From Daphnia pulex (taxonomy: Eukaryota > Arthropoda > Branchiopoda > Diplostraca > Daphniidae), in the NCBI RefSeq assembly GCF_021134715.1, contig NC_060024.1, positions 7,750,001-7,814,000 of the forward strand: DNA of 64,000 nt. The letters are read 5' to 3'. The translations under genes were made by a program, and so were the position numbers. A model generated the notes under the pieces. The model did not search any database. It was not told the DNA's origin and saw only the letters and a list, made by a program, of their open reading frames with translations. Position 1 is the first letter of the stretch, and each line of letters begins with the position of its first letter. Below, piece after piece: positions 1 to 10,336 of the stretch.

Positions 1-3000
1 TATAGTTTTCTACTCCGGATTCATCTGTTTTTGGAGACATTAAATATTCCTTGCCGTTCGGGAGATATTTAATGTTAAAATTTAGGTTTTTTCAAATTTT
101 AACAATTTTGGGGGGTCTTTGGTATCGCTTTTTGGGAAAATGTTAACCTTAAAAAAAAAATCTTCCAAAAGTTCGCTCGGTCATCCCTTAATACCATTCC
201 AAAAGAAATTTACATTCCGGATTAGATTGGCCGAGTTATTCCCAATCTAGTAAAGTGTAATTTTGACCAGTTTCCCACCCTGCCTAGTCGCCATTTTTTA
301 TTACTCTCTCTCGCGTTCCTGGTGGATGACAGCCGAAGCTACGCATTCCTGGCCTTCACTTTTTGTTTTTGTTTTTGTTTTTGGAAAAAGGCTGAAGAAT
401 GAAGAAATTGGTGCACTTTCCAAAGCAAAAAAAAATTAATTTGCTGAAAATCGTAAAAATACGCATTTTAAGCACTCTACGTCTCACCTTGAAACGAGTC
501 AGTCTGGAATGCTCGTATTTTTCCGATTTTACCCACGTTTTAATTTTTATTGGTCTGGAAGGTAAATAATGCTGTCCATACTTAATGATGTCTTTTAATT
601 TTATAACGAAGGAAATCTATTCATAATTGAGTGTAACTTTTGGACGATTTGGGGGATTTTGCAAAAAAACATCGGAAATCGCCATCACTAAGGAATACCG
701 ATATTGCCAATACTCATCTCATTTCAAGTCAAGTCAATTTATCTATTTTTGAAAGAAATATTACTTATGACAATTCCCAAGAAGATAGTCTGATTATTTT
801 TTTCCCCAACTTTTAAAACAATCAAACACATAAATTTTCGTTCAAGCATTGATCATACAGGCTATCTTTTGGAAGAAACCTGCACTTAAGCTATAAGCAA
901 TAGCCAAAAATAATGAAGATCTTCAAATCTGTATAAAAAGCTTCAAATGCCAGTTGAAACTGTTATTAACGAACATTGCAATTAATTTCTTGTACCATCA
1001 AAATTAAGTGATTTAAAAGACTGAGAATGTCTTGGAACTCAATATATTAGTGTAGCCTTTTCATCCTCAATGCTAGTTTTAAATTGAGTACGAGACACTA
1101 AATGACGTTGATCCTTAATATCTAATGAATCGTTTATTCTTTTAAAAGCGAGTTCCTTTATATTTCAGTTCTTTTGAACATCAAATATAAACACAGTTTC
1201 TCGATTTTTCGAATTCCCAACAGCGAAATGCAAGCTTTCATGAAAAACCCCATAACATTAATAATAATGAATATCGTTAGCGAGTGGATATCTGGAAAGC
1301 ATCATGGTATTTTGATCTATAAAAACACATAATCCAAGTAGTTTACCCAAATTTTTCCTTAGAAAATGACCAGCTAAAATGATCAATTACAGCATTCGAT
1401 TTGAACCCTTCTGAATTTGTCTATGATCCATGTGGACGATTGCCCCCTTGACTAAATCCTTCCCCATAAATAATGCAAATAACAATTGCCCCTAATTAAA
1501 TTGAAATGAAATGAAGTAAATAATATTCTATAGATGTTATTGTAACCCAAAAGTAGCAGACAAGGAAAAAGTCGTACGCAGTTTGCGCCGATGCTGCGCA
1601 CTACTGCGGCCAATAGCAGAACAAAAAAATTTTTTCGCTTGATAGATAACGTTCCCTAAATTCTTTGTTCAAAAATGTGACCAAACCTTCTGTTCTTGAA
1701 CAAAAGAGTGCCTAGTTTGCGTTATTTTTCTGGTGTAAAATGTCCTTCAATGAACACGACGTCAGATTTTAAGAATGATTCGTGACAATTGCTAATGAGT
1801 GTAGAGGATGTAAGATTTGGTATCATATTCAATGTGAACAAATTTCTTAGGAATGTAATTGGATAGTCGTAGGATATTCACATGAAATGGAATTGCTCGA
1901 AATCAGGAGAACGACTCCAAAAAAGCATGAAGATTCTAATCTTTTCAAAGTTGAAAGCGTTCTGAAGTTAAGAGTTATTATGCTCATTTGGTAACTGTCT
2001 GGCACAAAATTTCAATTTCTTATTTCCAGCAATTCCAATTTCAATTTATCATTCCGGAGTAGGGTAATATTTCTAAGAGAGGATAGGTCCAACAAATTGT
2101 TTGTAACTAAAAGCTCAGTCTTTATTAAATGCACTGCACTAAACGCCTGTACAGCGCGTTACTGGAAGCAACCAAAATACCCTAGATTCTCATTTTTGAC
2201 CAAAAAACTATAAAAAACGTAAATTTAGTGTTTTTTAGAATTTTTTAATGCAATGTTATGTTATGCAATGCAATACTACGCAATGCTATGCCTCTTTTTC
2301 CAAGGTGATCCCCGTGGTCGCCTTGTTACTTAAAAGTCTGGAATTTGATTTCGGCGACCAACAAGAGATACAGTTTTTCGTTTCTGTATCTGCTCAAGGA
2401 AGACTTGGATGCTAATTTGAACAGTCTCTTTGGAAGAGAAGAAGCGGTGTCATTTAAAACAATCTCATCTTATATCGACCCTAATTTCCATGTTACACGG
2501 TTACCTAATTTGACTTTCTTATAGATTCAAAAAATGCATATTGAAATAGTGGAAGAGATTCTTAATAGGGAACTAAAACTAAACAATGACGTTCCACTCT
2601 GTCATGAAACCCTATTTAAACTGGTATTACTTAAAATTTCTTAAAACAAACCATAATTAACGTACCATAATTAATACAAACAAACCATAATTCTTCTTCT
2701 TTTCTTCGAAAACAGGTTTAGAGGCTCTAAACCTGTTTTCACTAGACAAGATGGCAAAAAAAGGGGGGTTGCGCAACAAAAACACTTGACACCCCCACAC
2801 TTGAAAAAACATGGCAGTTAACACGCCCATGTTGAGCCAAAACGCAAATCAATAACACACACACGACCCAATGTGCAAAGAAGATGTCTTACTTATCTGA
2901 ACTATCGTCGCCGTACTTTTCCACCATTTTCACAGCTGATTTGGACAACAAAAGTGTGGGGCACTGACTCGTTGACTGAACGGGACTCGTAGCTCATTGA

Positions 3001-3500
3001 AGCTTAACTTGATTTGGGAATTTCCTCTTCCTCAATGAGATGTAATAATAAATTAACCTCTCTTCTTTCTCTTTATCTTTCGAAGAAAAGACAAGTCTCA
3101 AACTCGTCCAATGTGGCTGGCGTTAGTTGTGGACCCTGCCCAGCGTTCGTCTCTTTCAACCTTATTCACTCGCATGCCGGACTATCACTAACGTAGCGTA
3201 CACGTTTTCGCCTTTACACGCGTACACGCCATTCCTATATCGGTCTGTCTCGGTATCGATACTAACTTGGATCGATATATATTGTTTACTTACTTCATTT
3301 TATGGAAATTTATGACAATTTTTATTTAAATTAATAAATGTGTGTAATAATTTAAATAGAATTGTAAAAAATTTCCATAACATAAAGTAATTAAATAAAC
3401 AATGGATATCGATTTAAAGTTAAATATCGATAAACAATCATTTTTCCTTAAGTGTTTGTTTTTACCGTTTGAATTGAAATGGATATTCAAATATTGGAAT
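1..3500. other. AT-rich intergenic DNA, no gene recognised
   Basis: No ORF here resembles a protein family on either strand, and no RNA gene was recognised. Base composition is AT-rich with short homopolymers. Around 2250-2292 there is a local cluster of imperfect ATGCAATG-like words. A perfect 33-bp palindrome at 2708-2740 is listed separately. Confidence 0.5.
2708..2740. repeat. Perfect 33-bp palindrome (16-bp arms, 1-nt centre)
   Basis: The left arm begins GAAAACAGGTTTAGAG and the right arm is its exact reverse complement, separated by a single G. The sequence can extrude as a cruciform. It could be a small foldback scar or a protein-binding palindrome; no neighbouring gene explains it. 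Confidence 0.8.
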
Positions 3501-3506
3501 AAAATT

Positions 3507-4253
3507 TTACCCAGGATTTAGGCGAGATAGAAAAACAAGTGGATACGCTAATCAATGATGGTAAGTAACATTATTTTTTTTAGTAATAACTCATTCTTAA
3601 CCTTTCTAAACCTTCTCCTTTAGCGAAGGAAATCTAGAAGATGAAGAAAAATGGGACTACTTTGGCAAGCCAGAAGCTTAACAGGCGACTGAAGAACCTG
3701 GCAATGTGTGTTAATAAATTGAAGGAGAATACGCTAGAGGTAGGTTTGGTAAACTTTTATTTATACACTCTAGTGATGGCCATGGTGCACAGTTCCTTCT
3801 ATGGAATCATGGAAGTCGAGCCACCCACCAACCCTCAGCTGCCAACGGCAATCATACCCCAGGTAAAAGCATTGTGGATTGCAGATTGCAGGACTTCTTT
3901 CCCCTCGATCCACAATGCTATTCACATAGGGAAGATTGCTGTTGTAAGCTGAGGGTGGGTAGGTGGCTCGACTTTCTAATTCATTTTCTTATTAAAGAAA
4001 TTGTTTTAAAATTCAGGGCAATCAGGCTGAGAGAGTATTGGGTCAAGTTCCAGTTCCAGCGTTGAAGTTAATCGTCCAAACTTACCCATTCTCGAATGTG
4101 AATACTGTTGCAAGGTAATTATTTTATCATCCACTCTTACAGATTTCTGTAATAATTTTTTTGTAATTTCAGACCTTCATGTCAGCCTCTAGCTTGAGTA
4201 GCCACCGCGTAAGCCATTATAGGAGGCCGAAAGGTCATGGTCATTCTAAATAA
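3507..4253 (+). pseudogene. C2H2 zinc-finger gene remnant, 3' exons
   Basis: The clearest parts are the last two exons, about 4012-4114 and 4173-4253. The splice joins CEYCCK to TFMSASSLSSH, forming one classical finger (C-x2-C-x12-H-x3-H). A short basic tail follows, with TAA at 4251-4253 that overlaps an AATAAA signal (4249-4254). Upstream, an exon ending in a GTAAGT donor near 3561 and a second at about 3624-3739 (GTAGGT donor) could encode a lysine-rich helical stretch, but joining them gives an in-frame TAG. The penultimate exon also has a TGA near its start unless a later acceptor is used. Read as a decayed or incompletely resolved zinc-finger transcription-factor gene; the specific family is not identified. 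Confidence 0.5.
3815..3972. repeat. 158-bp imperfect hairpin (foldback)
   Basis: The segment starts GTCGAGCCACCCACC and ends with its near reverse complement, GGTGGGTAGGTGGCTCGAC. Pairing continues inward, for example GCATTGTGGAT near 3865 against ATCCACAATGC near 3910. Almost the whole segment can fold into one stem of about 75 bp with bulges and a loop near 3888-3896. It lies in the probable intron between two exons of the zinc-finger remnant. It could be a palindromic MITE or a long miRNA-like precursor; the sequence alone does not separate these. Confidence 0.65.
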
Positions 4254-4400
4254 AAGAATATATGTTATTGCCAGTCCATTTCCACTCATTTAGCTACATG
4301 CAAGGTAAGAGACAATTTTAATTTATAATGAACTGTTAACTTACTTCATTTTTTAGAATGGAAGAAAGTAAGCTGTTTCCTCCGGCTCCATCTTTCCTAT

Positions 4401-4461
4401 GTCACGTGTACTGTAGTCATGTCGTTGTCAGTCATTGTCATTTCCATGTCACGTGTACTGT
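4401..4461. promoter_or_regulatory. Paired CACGTG E-box repeats upstream of RRM gene A
   Basis: The 14-mer GTCACGTGTACTGT occurs twice, at 4401-4414 and 4448-4461, in direct orientation 47 bp apart. Each holds the palindromic core CACGTG, the E-box class bound by bHLH factors of the USF, Myc, MITF/TFE and CLOCK groups. The ATG of RRM gene A is about 200 bp downstream. Two overlapping TCAGTC initiator-like words lie at 4542-4551, with no convincing TATA box. The regulatory role is inferred. Confidence 0.4.
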
Positions 4462-4662
4462 TATCTTTCCTGTGTCATGAGTAGTACATCAGCCAATATT
4501 TGCCTACTTAGAGTTCATAGCAGTGCTCCATCTTGTCAGCCTCAGTCAGTCGACACTCGTCAGCCGCTAGCTACATTGCCTTCCCCGGCCACTTAAGCAG
4601 TCAAGAACTACCGCAAGCTGATATCTTCCCGGCACCGGCGTCAGCGAGATAATACCACTGCC

Positions 4663-5471
4663 ATGGAACCCAGCCCAAAAAGGACGAAGACGGATGGGAG
4701 ATCTTTGACCAACGAAGATCTGGATTCCATTAGACGGATGACGCTGGCGTTTGAAAGAACCCTGCGGCTCAAGAACCAAGAAAATCAAGATTTAGAAGAT
4801 GAACTTAAAGCCGTGAAAGCTGTGGTGAAAAGAGACGCCTCGTACCGAATTTTTGTGAAGCGTATTGCGATGCACGTGCCTTTGGAGGTTGTAAAGGTAA
4901 ATTTTAAATAATTTATTTTTGAATTTAAATTTAATTTGTTTTTCTTATAGGAGAAGTTTTCGTCTTTTGGAAAAATAATGGATATAGAGGAAAACCCTCG
5001 TTCGGGAATTAATCGTTTGATTTTCATTACCTTTTACGACCACGATGCAGTTAGGATGGCCTTAACGGTAAGTTCTTCTTTATTTTTTATTTTTTATCAA
5101 TTAATTAATTTTTATTTATATTTCAGACTCAACCTCTCATTCTAAACGGCGAAAACATGAAGGTATTGCCATGGATGGTGATGGGAGCTGCAGGCCAAAA
5201 TGTTGAAAATCCTTGTCCTCTTGGAGCATACATTGGAGGCGTTGGTGGTGGCGGAGACAATGGCGAAGCCGGTGCCGCTGGAGGCCATGCCGAAGCTGGT
5301 GCCGCTGGAGAGGTTGGTGAGGTTGATGCAGCTGGAGGCGTTGTTGAAGCTGGTGCCGCTGGAGGGGTCGGCGAGGTTGGTGCCGCTGGAGAAATTGGCC
5401 GAAGCGTTGGCGGAGCTGTTGACAGCCGCATTGCCCGAGGCGGTGGTGGAGTCGGTGCCAACCGCCGCTAG
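4663..5471 (+). CDS. Small RRM-like protein A with Gly/Ala-rich tail
   Basis: Three exons, 4663-4896, 4951-5067 and 5127-5471, with GT/AG borders and phase-0 junctions, give 231 aa. Residues about 18-60 are charged and helical. Residues about 61-135 look like an RNA-recognition motif: an RNP2-like strand YRIFVKRI (61-68), a helix rich in FSSFG, and an RNP1-like strand RLIFITFY (100-107) with aromatic residues in the expected place. The last ~85 residues are a Gly/Ala/Glu/Val-rich repeat with recurring GAAG units, followed by an Arg-containing end, like a low-complexity RNA-binding tail. This is the only intact one of three paralogues in the window; B follows 163 bp downstream in tandem. The precise family is not recognised, and RNA binding is inferred from the fold pattern. 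Confidence 0.7.
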
Positions 5472-5634
5472 GCCAGTTTGTTAATACATGTTCCACTGTA
5501 TGTACTGTGTTCAGCCATTCCGGCTGAACACAGTATGACAATTTGTATTCCCCCCTCCCTCTTGTTCTGGAATCTAACGATTCGTAATTCCAATGCCCTT
5601 TCTTTCCGGTGCCCTTCGAGATCTTGTCTTTGCT

Positions 5635-6156
5635 ATGGAGCCCAGCCCGAAGAGAACGAATACAGACATGAGGACCTTGTCCAACGAAGACCTAAACTCC
5701 ATCCGGAAGATGACGTTGGCGTTCGAGAAGACCCTTCGCTTGAAAAACCAACAGAATATGGAGATTGAAGAGGAATGGAAGGCTGTTAAAAGCAGTTGTG
5801 AAGCGAGATCCTTCATACCGAATCTTTGTTAAGCGGATTACCATGAATGTACCGTTGGAGTTGATTAAGGTAAATTTTAAATAATTTATTTTTGAATTAT
5901 TATTTTATTTTATTTTATTTTAGAAGAAGTTTTCTGTCTTCGGAAGGATTATGGACATAGAGGAGAACCCAAGAGCCAGAAGTAATAGATCCGTGTTCAT
6001 AACATTCTTTGACCGAGAAGCAGTTCAAATGGCGTTAACTGTAAGTTCCTATTTATTTTTTTATTTTTTATCTATTTATTTATTTTTAAATTTACATTTC
6101 AGACCAAACCCCTGGTCCTTCACGGGGAAAATCTTAAAGTTGCTGCTTGGCAATAA
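5635..6156 (+). pseudogene. RRM-like paralogue B, frameshifted and truncated
   Basis: Same architecture as A: exons 5635-5869, 5924-6040 and 6103-6156 with matching splice sites and similar first-intron sequence, so A and B are a tandem duplication. Exon 1 has one extra base in the A-run at 5788-5791; ignoring it restores alignment with A through VVKRD. The RRM-like core (FVKRI and RSVFITFFD strands) is otherwise conserved. Exon 3 stops after only 17 codons. The reading frame runs into CAATAAATAAAG at 6151, where an inverted HERC2 fragment begins, so the stop codon and both overlapping AATAAA signals come from HERC2-derived DNA. The Gly/Ala tail of A is absent. It could still be expressed if the frameshift is an assembly error. 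Confidence 0.65.
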
Positions 6157-6321
6157 ATAAAGAAACATTCAATGAAGAGTTACTTACCCAGTCTGAGCAA
6201 GGTAGGACAAATGTTGCAGTAAATCCTCTGTTGCCGTTTCAAGCTCCTCCCTGGTTAATGTAGCTTTGACTGGGCAGGATAGTCGCGCCTTTTGCAATAA
6301 AAGGTGAAGGAGCAACAGATC
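6151..6321 (-). pseudogene. Inverted fragment of HERC2 exon plus donor and intron
   Basis: The reverse complement matches the HERC2 segment at about 40998-41169 in this window. It encodes KARLSCPVKATLTREELE and ends in LSYLAQTG followed by the same GTAAGT donor, then the first ~35 bp of the intron. Because exon, donor and intron are all copied, this is a DNA-level capture, not a retrocopy. One end abuts the truncated last exon of RRM gene B; the other passes directly into the 7-kb repeated unit. Differences from the HERC2 exon are few. Confidence 0.85.
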
Positions 6322-6603
6322 CTTCACCATGACACCGGGTGTTATCGACATTATCAGGACTATTTCAATCATAATAAACATCCGTAAAGGAGAAAATGAA
6401 TACAATTTAAGTACGTTGTGACATTGAGAATTCGGACGGGGAGAAAGGCGACTTGACATTTCCGAAAGGTCTCAAAGGGAAAATGGAAATGAAGGAGTAC
6501 CGAAAAGCACAGCATAAAATGTAAAGGATCCGATATCCTTTATCACCATTCCAATACATAATTTTTTTTTATTTTCATAGATTTCGATGTCCATCACCGA
6601 ATG

Positions 6604-6792
6604 ATTGGTGTTTTATTGTATGTGATTACAAATGTAATGTAAAAAGGCATTTTGAAAAATTGCATCCAGAAGACACTTTGACTGAGGATCAAGAGAAGAT
6701 GAATCCACTTTGCGATGTGGCTCTTAAAAAGGCGCCGTCAAAAACACCATTAATCATTAACCATCAATCCCGTTGCAGAACCTATTCTTAGG
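6604..6792 (+). pseudogene. BED/SPIN-DOC-like zinc-finger exon remnant (copy 1)
   Basis: A short open frame encodes WCFIVC followed by CNVKRHFEKLHPED and an acidic and lysine-rich stretch, stopping at TAG near 6792. The N-x2-R-H-F-x3-H signature is typical of the divergent zinc fingers at the N-terminus of hAT-type transposases and domesticated relatives. Only this fragment remains, and the cysteine spacing is not canonical. The sister copy at 57.43 kb has TAG replacing the Tyr codon two residues before the third cysteine. Confidence 0.35.
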
Positions 6793-7088
6793 CGTTCTAA
6801 AAAAATTTTGTCGTTGAATGTCCCCGCGGAATCTCTTTCCTCAAAATCTCCTCTTGGATAGACGACAGAGAGCGAGAGAAATCCTCCTGGCGATGGGAGA
6901 GCGTGACGTGTTCTGCCGTTTCTAGAAAAAAAGGAAGTGGGGTATTCAAATTGGGGGGGGGGGGGGGGGGTGAGAGAAGGCAGCTAATAAATGAAGGAGT
7001 GCAACATTGCCACATAAATTTTGGGATATAGTTGAATATTTAGGCGTTTTATCTGGCAACGCAGCGTGGAGAAGCAGGTGCGGGCATT

Positions 7089-7205
7089 TATTTTCAAAGA
7101 TAATTGAGTAAGAACAAAGGAGTAAGCTCGCTCTACTCCTTTGTTTAGTACGCACTTACACTGTTCTTGTTTACCATTGTTCTTACTCCATGATCTTTGA
7201 AAATA
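7089..7205. repeat. 117-bp MITE-like inverted repeat with TA flanks (copy 1)
   Basis: Left arm 7089-7117 and right arm 7177-7205 match as inverted repeats at roughly 26 of 29 positions (TATTTTCAAAGAT...GAGTAAGAACAA). A second perfect inner hairpin (AACAAAGGAGTA / TACTCCTTTGTT) lies at about 7113-7145. The outer ends begin and finish with TA, the target-site duplication expected for Tc1/mariner-type MITEs. The same structure is present at 57908-58024. Confidence 0.6.
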
Positions 7206-8349
7206 CATATGATAGCCTATCGTCGTTCGTCGAATTCGTAATTCGTCGAAAACACCCTTGATTTTAAACGTTTTCCCTATAATTTTGAGTCTTATCGGTT
7301 GACGGTGAGTGAGTTTGAGGGTCGCTTTCATCGAATTGAGATGGAATCCCTATCGGGAAACTGCTGCTTTTGAATTCATATTCATTCCAGTTGATTTTGA
7401 ATCCACTAAGGTAGTAAACGGCGTAGTGCGATTCGAATGTGGCGATTTTAACCATCAAGTTTCTTGTTCAGAGAAAATTGAATTGGAATGATTATGAGTT
7501 TGGCTAATTATGATCTACTGGACTAATCCGATAGGTTTCTCGATAGGTTTCATCCTTCACGGTGTTTAGGTGATTTTTTTTCGTTTCAAGCCTTCGTGTT
7601 CGGAGATATCCGTGTTTTTTATCCTTTATCACGACTTTTGATTTGCCAGCAAGGGTGACTTAGGTGCAGGCGGGGCGCGGCCCCCGCTGCTAGTCAAATC
7701 ATTTCTCTACAAGACGCTCGCAAATCGCATACCGTCAGTAAAATCCCCACAAAACGTACAACAATTTTTGAAGAACCTTTGTAGAGATTTCTAAAAAATA
7801 TTTTCCTTAACTCTCCGAGAGAAACAGCGCCTCCTTCTGAAGAGAAATCGACTGAAAAACCCCCAAAACAGCATCGAACCGTTGAAAAAAGTTGTCTTCA
7901 CACCGTCCTGGGTAGGAGGTGTTTGGGGTGAGTGGGATGAAGGTGGTGTGCTGGGGGCCGTTTTGCGATAGAATCGCTATCGAGAAATTCGTCAATATTG
8001 ACTCTTTCGGCAGGATTCCTTAATTGAATAGATGTGATGCGTTCTTTAAAATCACTAATAATCTTCCTAAAACTTAAAAAAAAAAAAATGTCAGACTAAG
8101 AACAGGATAAAATGAATTCGTTTGTAAGGGAAATCGCGAACATTTAACCCGTGCAAATGCCCATACGTTTATAGATGTTTGTAATATAAATGTATTTTAC
8201 CTAGCCAATAGAAAGAGATAAATTGTCATGTCACGAATTAAAAAATCTCAACAGTAGCCTCAGCCCGACTGGCCCTTTGCGGAAGACAAAGCCTGTGCTG
8301 CTTAACAGCCATTTCACTCCCCGGGTTTTTTTTCTGGCCAAGTTTCGCA

Positions 8350-8769
8350 TTGACGGAACCACTCTTGTTATTTCCCACATTGGATCATTTCCTATTGGAT
8401 TCCTATTTTCGTCACCAATTTAGGATTTTAGATTCATTCGCAAAGTTCCGTCAAATTGTTCTCGATTTCTTTGGGGAAATGGCTCAATATCGTTTTTTTA
8501 ACATGCTTGCAAATGTTTACGCATTTTTTTATATTGTAAAGTATATTAGATGGTATGGGTTAAATTTGCACGCCAATGAAACAGTATTTGCGACGCAAAC
8601 ATTCCACAGTAATGCCCATTTCTGTATTTGGGACAACTGTTGCTGGTACACGCAAAACGTTTTGCAGACGGTCTCACTTAAGACGAAATACAACCAAGGA
8701 CATGGTTGTTTGGACCAAACAATCACAAATTTTGACAGTTTTCTTACCTGCAGTCTAAGCCACGACTAA
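8350..8769 (+). other. Unassigned ORF conserved in both repeat copies
   Basis: A 139-codon open frame starting MTEPLLLFPTLDHF has a close counterpart of 130 codons at 59156-59548. It is rich in Phe, Tyr and Asn with no recognisable domain, and overlapping frames are also partly open. The two versions diverge near their 3' ends through small indels. It may be non-coding transposon DNA; no function is proposed. Confidence 0.2.
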
Positions 8770-10336
8770 CCAATGGTTTTCTCCGTCGTGGATTATTTGA
8801 ATCCATCACTTTTCATTCTGCTTTTGAAAAACAATATTTGCACTCAAAACGGATTCATGCAGTCTACGAACTAGCGGAAATTTTCTTCCCAACAACGAAG
8901 AAAAGGAAAAAAATAATGAAGTACTTGGGTACGAGCAAGTTTGAAATGCGCGCACATTAAGTAAGGTGCGCATGTTATTGTGGGCAAAATAGAGTGAGGG
9001 TGCGCAAATTAGGGACTCCCTTTTCACTCTTACAAAAAATTCTAATTTTGTAAAATCTCGTTATTTTGTGAAATAAAATCTTTTGGCAACGTTTTTATCA
9101 TAGTTTATTATAGTGTGGATAAATCGACAGCTTCTAGTTTTTTCTCGTAATTTATTCAGATTTGTATTCAGTAATTTATTCGTAGGTCTTGCTTGGTGGT
9201 CGATGTTGTTGATGAGGGTAAAAAGATTCGACGGCCATATCACCGGGGTTGCAAGAATTTGGCCGACATCTCGTGTTCAGTTAATAGTTAGGAACACTCT
9301 TGCACCGGCAAATGTGAGCACTGATTAGGCTTTGATGTTTTTATATAGTTTGATTAATTGCAATCAAGTAGGTCCGGGGGAAGAGGGCTGGCCTGGAAGG
9401 CCCACCTTTAGTGGCTGAGTGTGGAACCTGGGGCTGGGGCTGGGTATGAAATCTGTTTTCGTCGTCTGGACGTTAGTCGCGTGGTTTGCCTCGTTGTGGA
9501 AGGAGCGAGTGCCAGAGCGTCCTTTTTTTGTTTTTTTGTGTGTGTGTTTTCTTTTTTGTTGTGTTTTTGTTGATAGGCTGGGATGTTTGTTGACTTTAGA
9601 ACTGTTGCTGGCGGTGGAATTGATTGTTTGTGGCTACTGGATAACTTTCTTTGAACTCGATGCGGAATTGTGTTGAATTTGTTGTTGGGTTTTTAACCCC
9701 GAGGAAATTGGCGGTTGTAGAGGGAGCAGTAGGGGAAAGATTTTGAAATCAGTTGGCTAAGCAAAATTGTTGAAAGATTTTGTGTTTTGGTGACGAGACC
9801 ATGGATTTTGCTATAATTATTGTTTGTTTGTTTAGATCAAATCTTTGTACTGGATGGATCGATTTCGAATTGGTGTTAATTGAGTTGGAAGTGGAAGTTG
9901 GGTTTCGGTTTGGAATAAACTCAATTTTGAAAAATTGGAATTGCTTTTTTGTGGGTAAGTTACGGAATATTCTTTCCAATTTGTTACAGCAAGAAGCGAA
10001 TGTTGTATATTCCACCCCGTCTTGACTGATTGAAGTCTAACAACCGAAACAAATGGCTGATGTCCGTTATTATCCAGTGGTGTTCGTAGGCATCTTTGAA
10101 ATCCTTTCCCGTTCGTTGCGTTTAAGTGTTGGGCGGAATGGGAGAGGGTTTATGCCGTGAAACGTAGACCGATGTTGATGAGGAAGGAGGATAGGAGCTT
10201 GTTTATTTTGAATTGCGATTTTGAACCGAGATCTTACGAATCTTCAGGTCAAGGATCAAGAGCGTGGTGATATTAAGGGGAAGATTTTTGAGTTGAAAGA
10301 ATTGCGAGATTTTTTACGGTGTAGAGTATAGAATGT

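Noticed and set aside
2856..2867. Short CA repeat as a possible satellite
   Set aside because: Only about six units; below what would be worth calling as a repeat.
5129..5541. Long Pro/Ala- and Gln/His-rich ORFs antisense to the tail of RRM gene A
   Set aside because: They mirror the GC-rich Gly/Ala repeat of the sense exon; the sense frame has splice sites, a start and conserved partners, and the antisense frames have none.
6953..6970. Long G-run, and similar G/C runs near 10587, 60915 and 63871
   Set aside because: Simple homopolymers that differ in length between the two repeat copies; probably slippage or sequencing uncertainty, not a G-quadruplex signal that can be defended.
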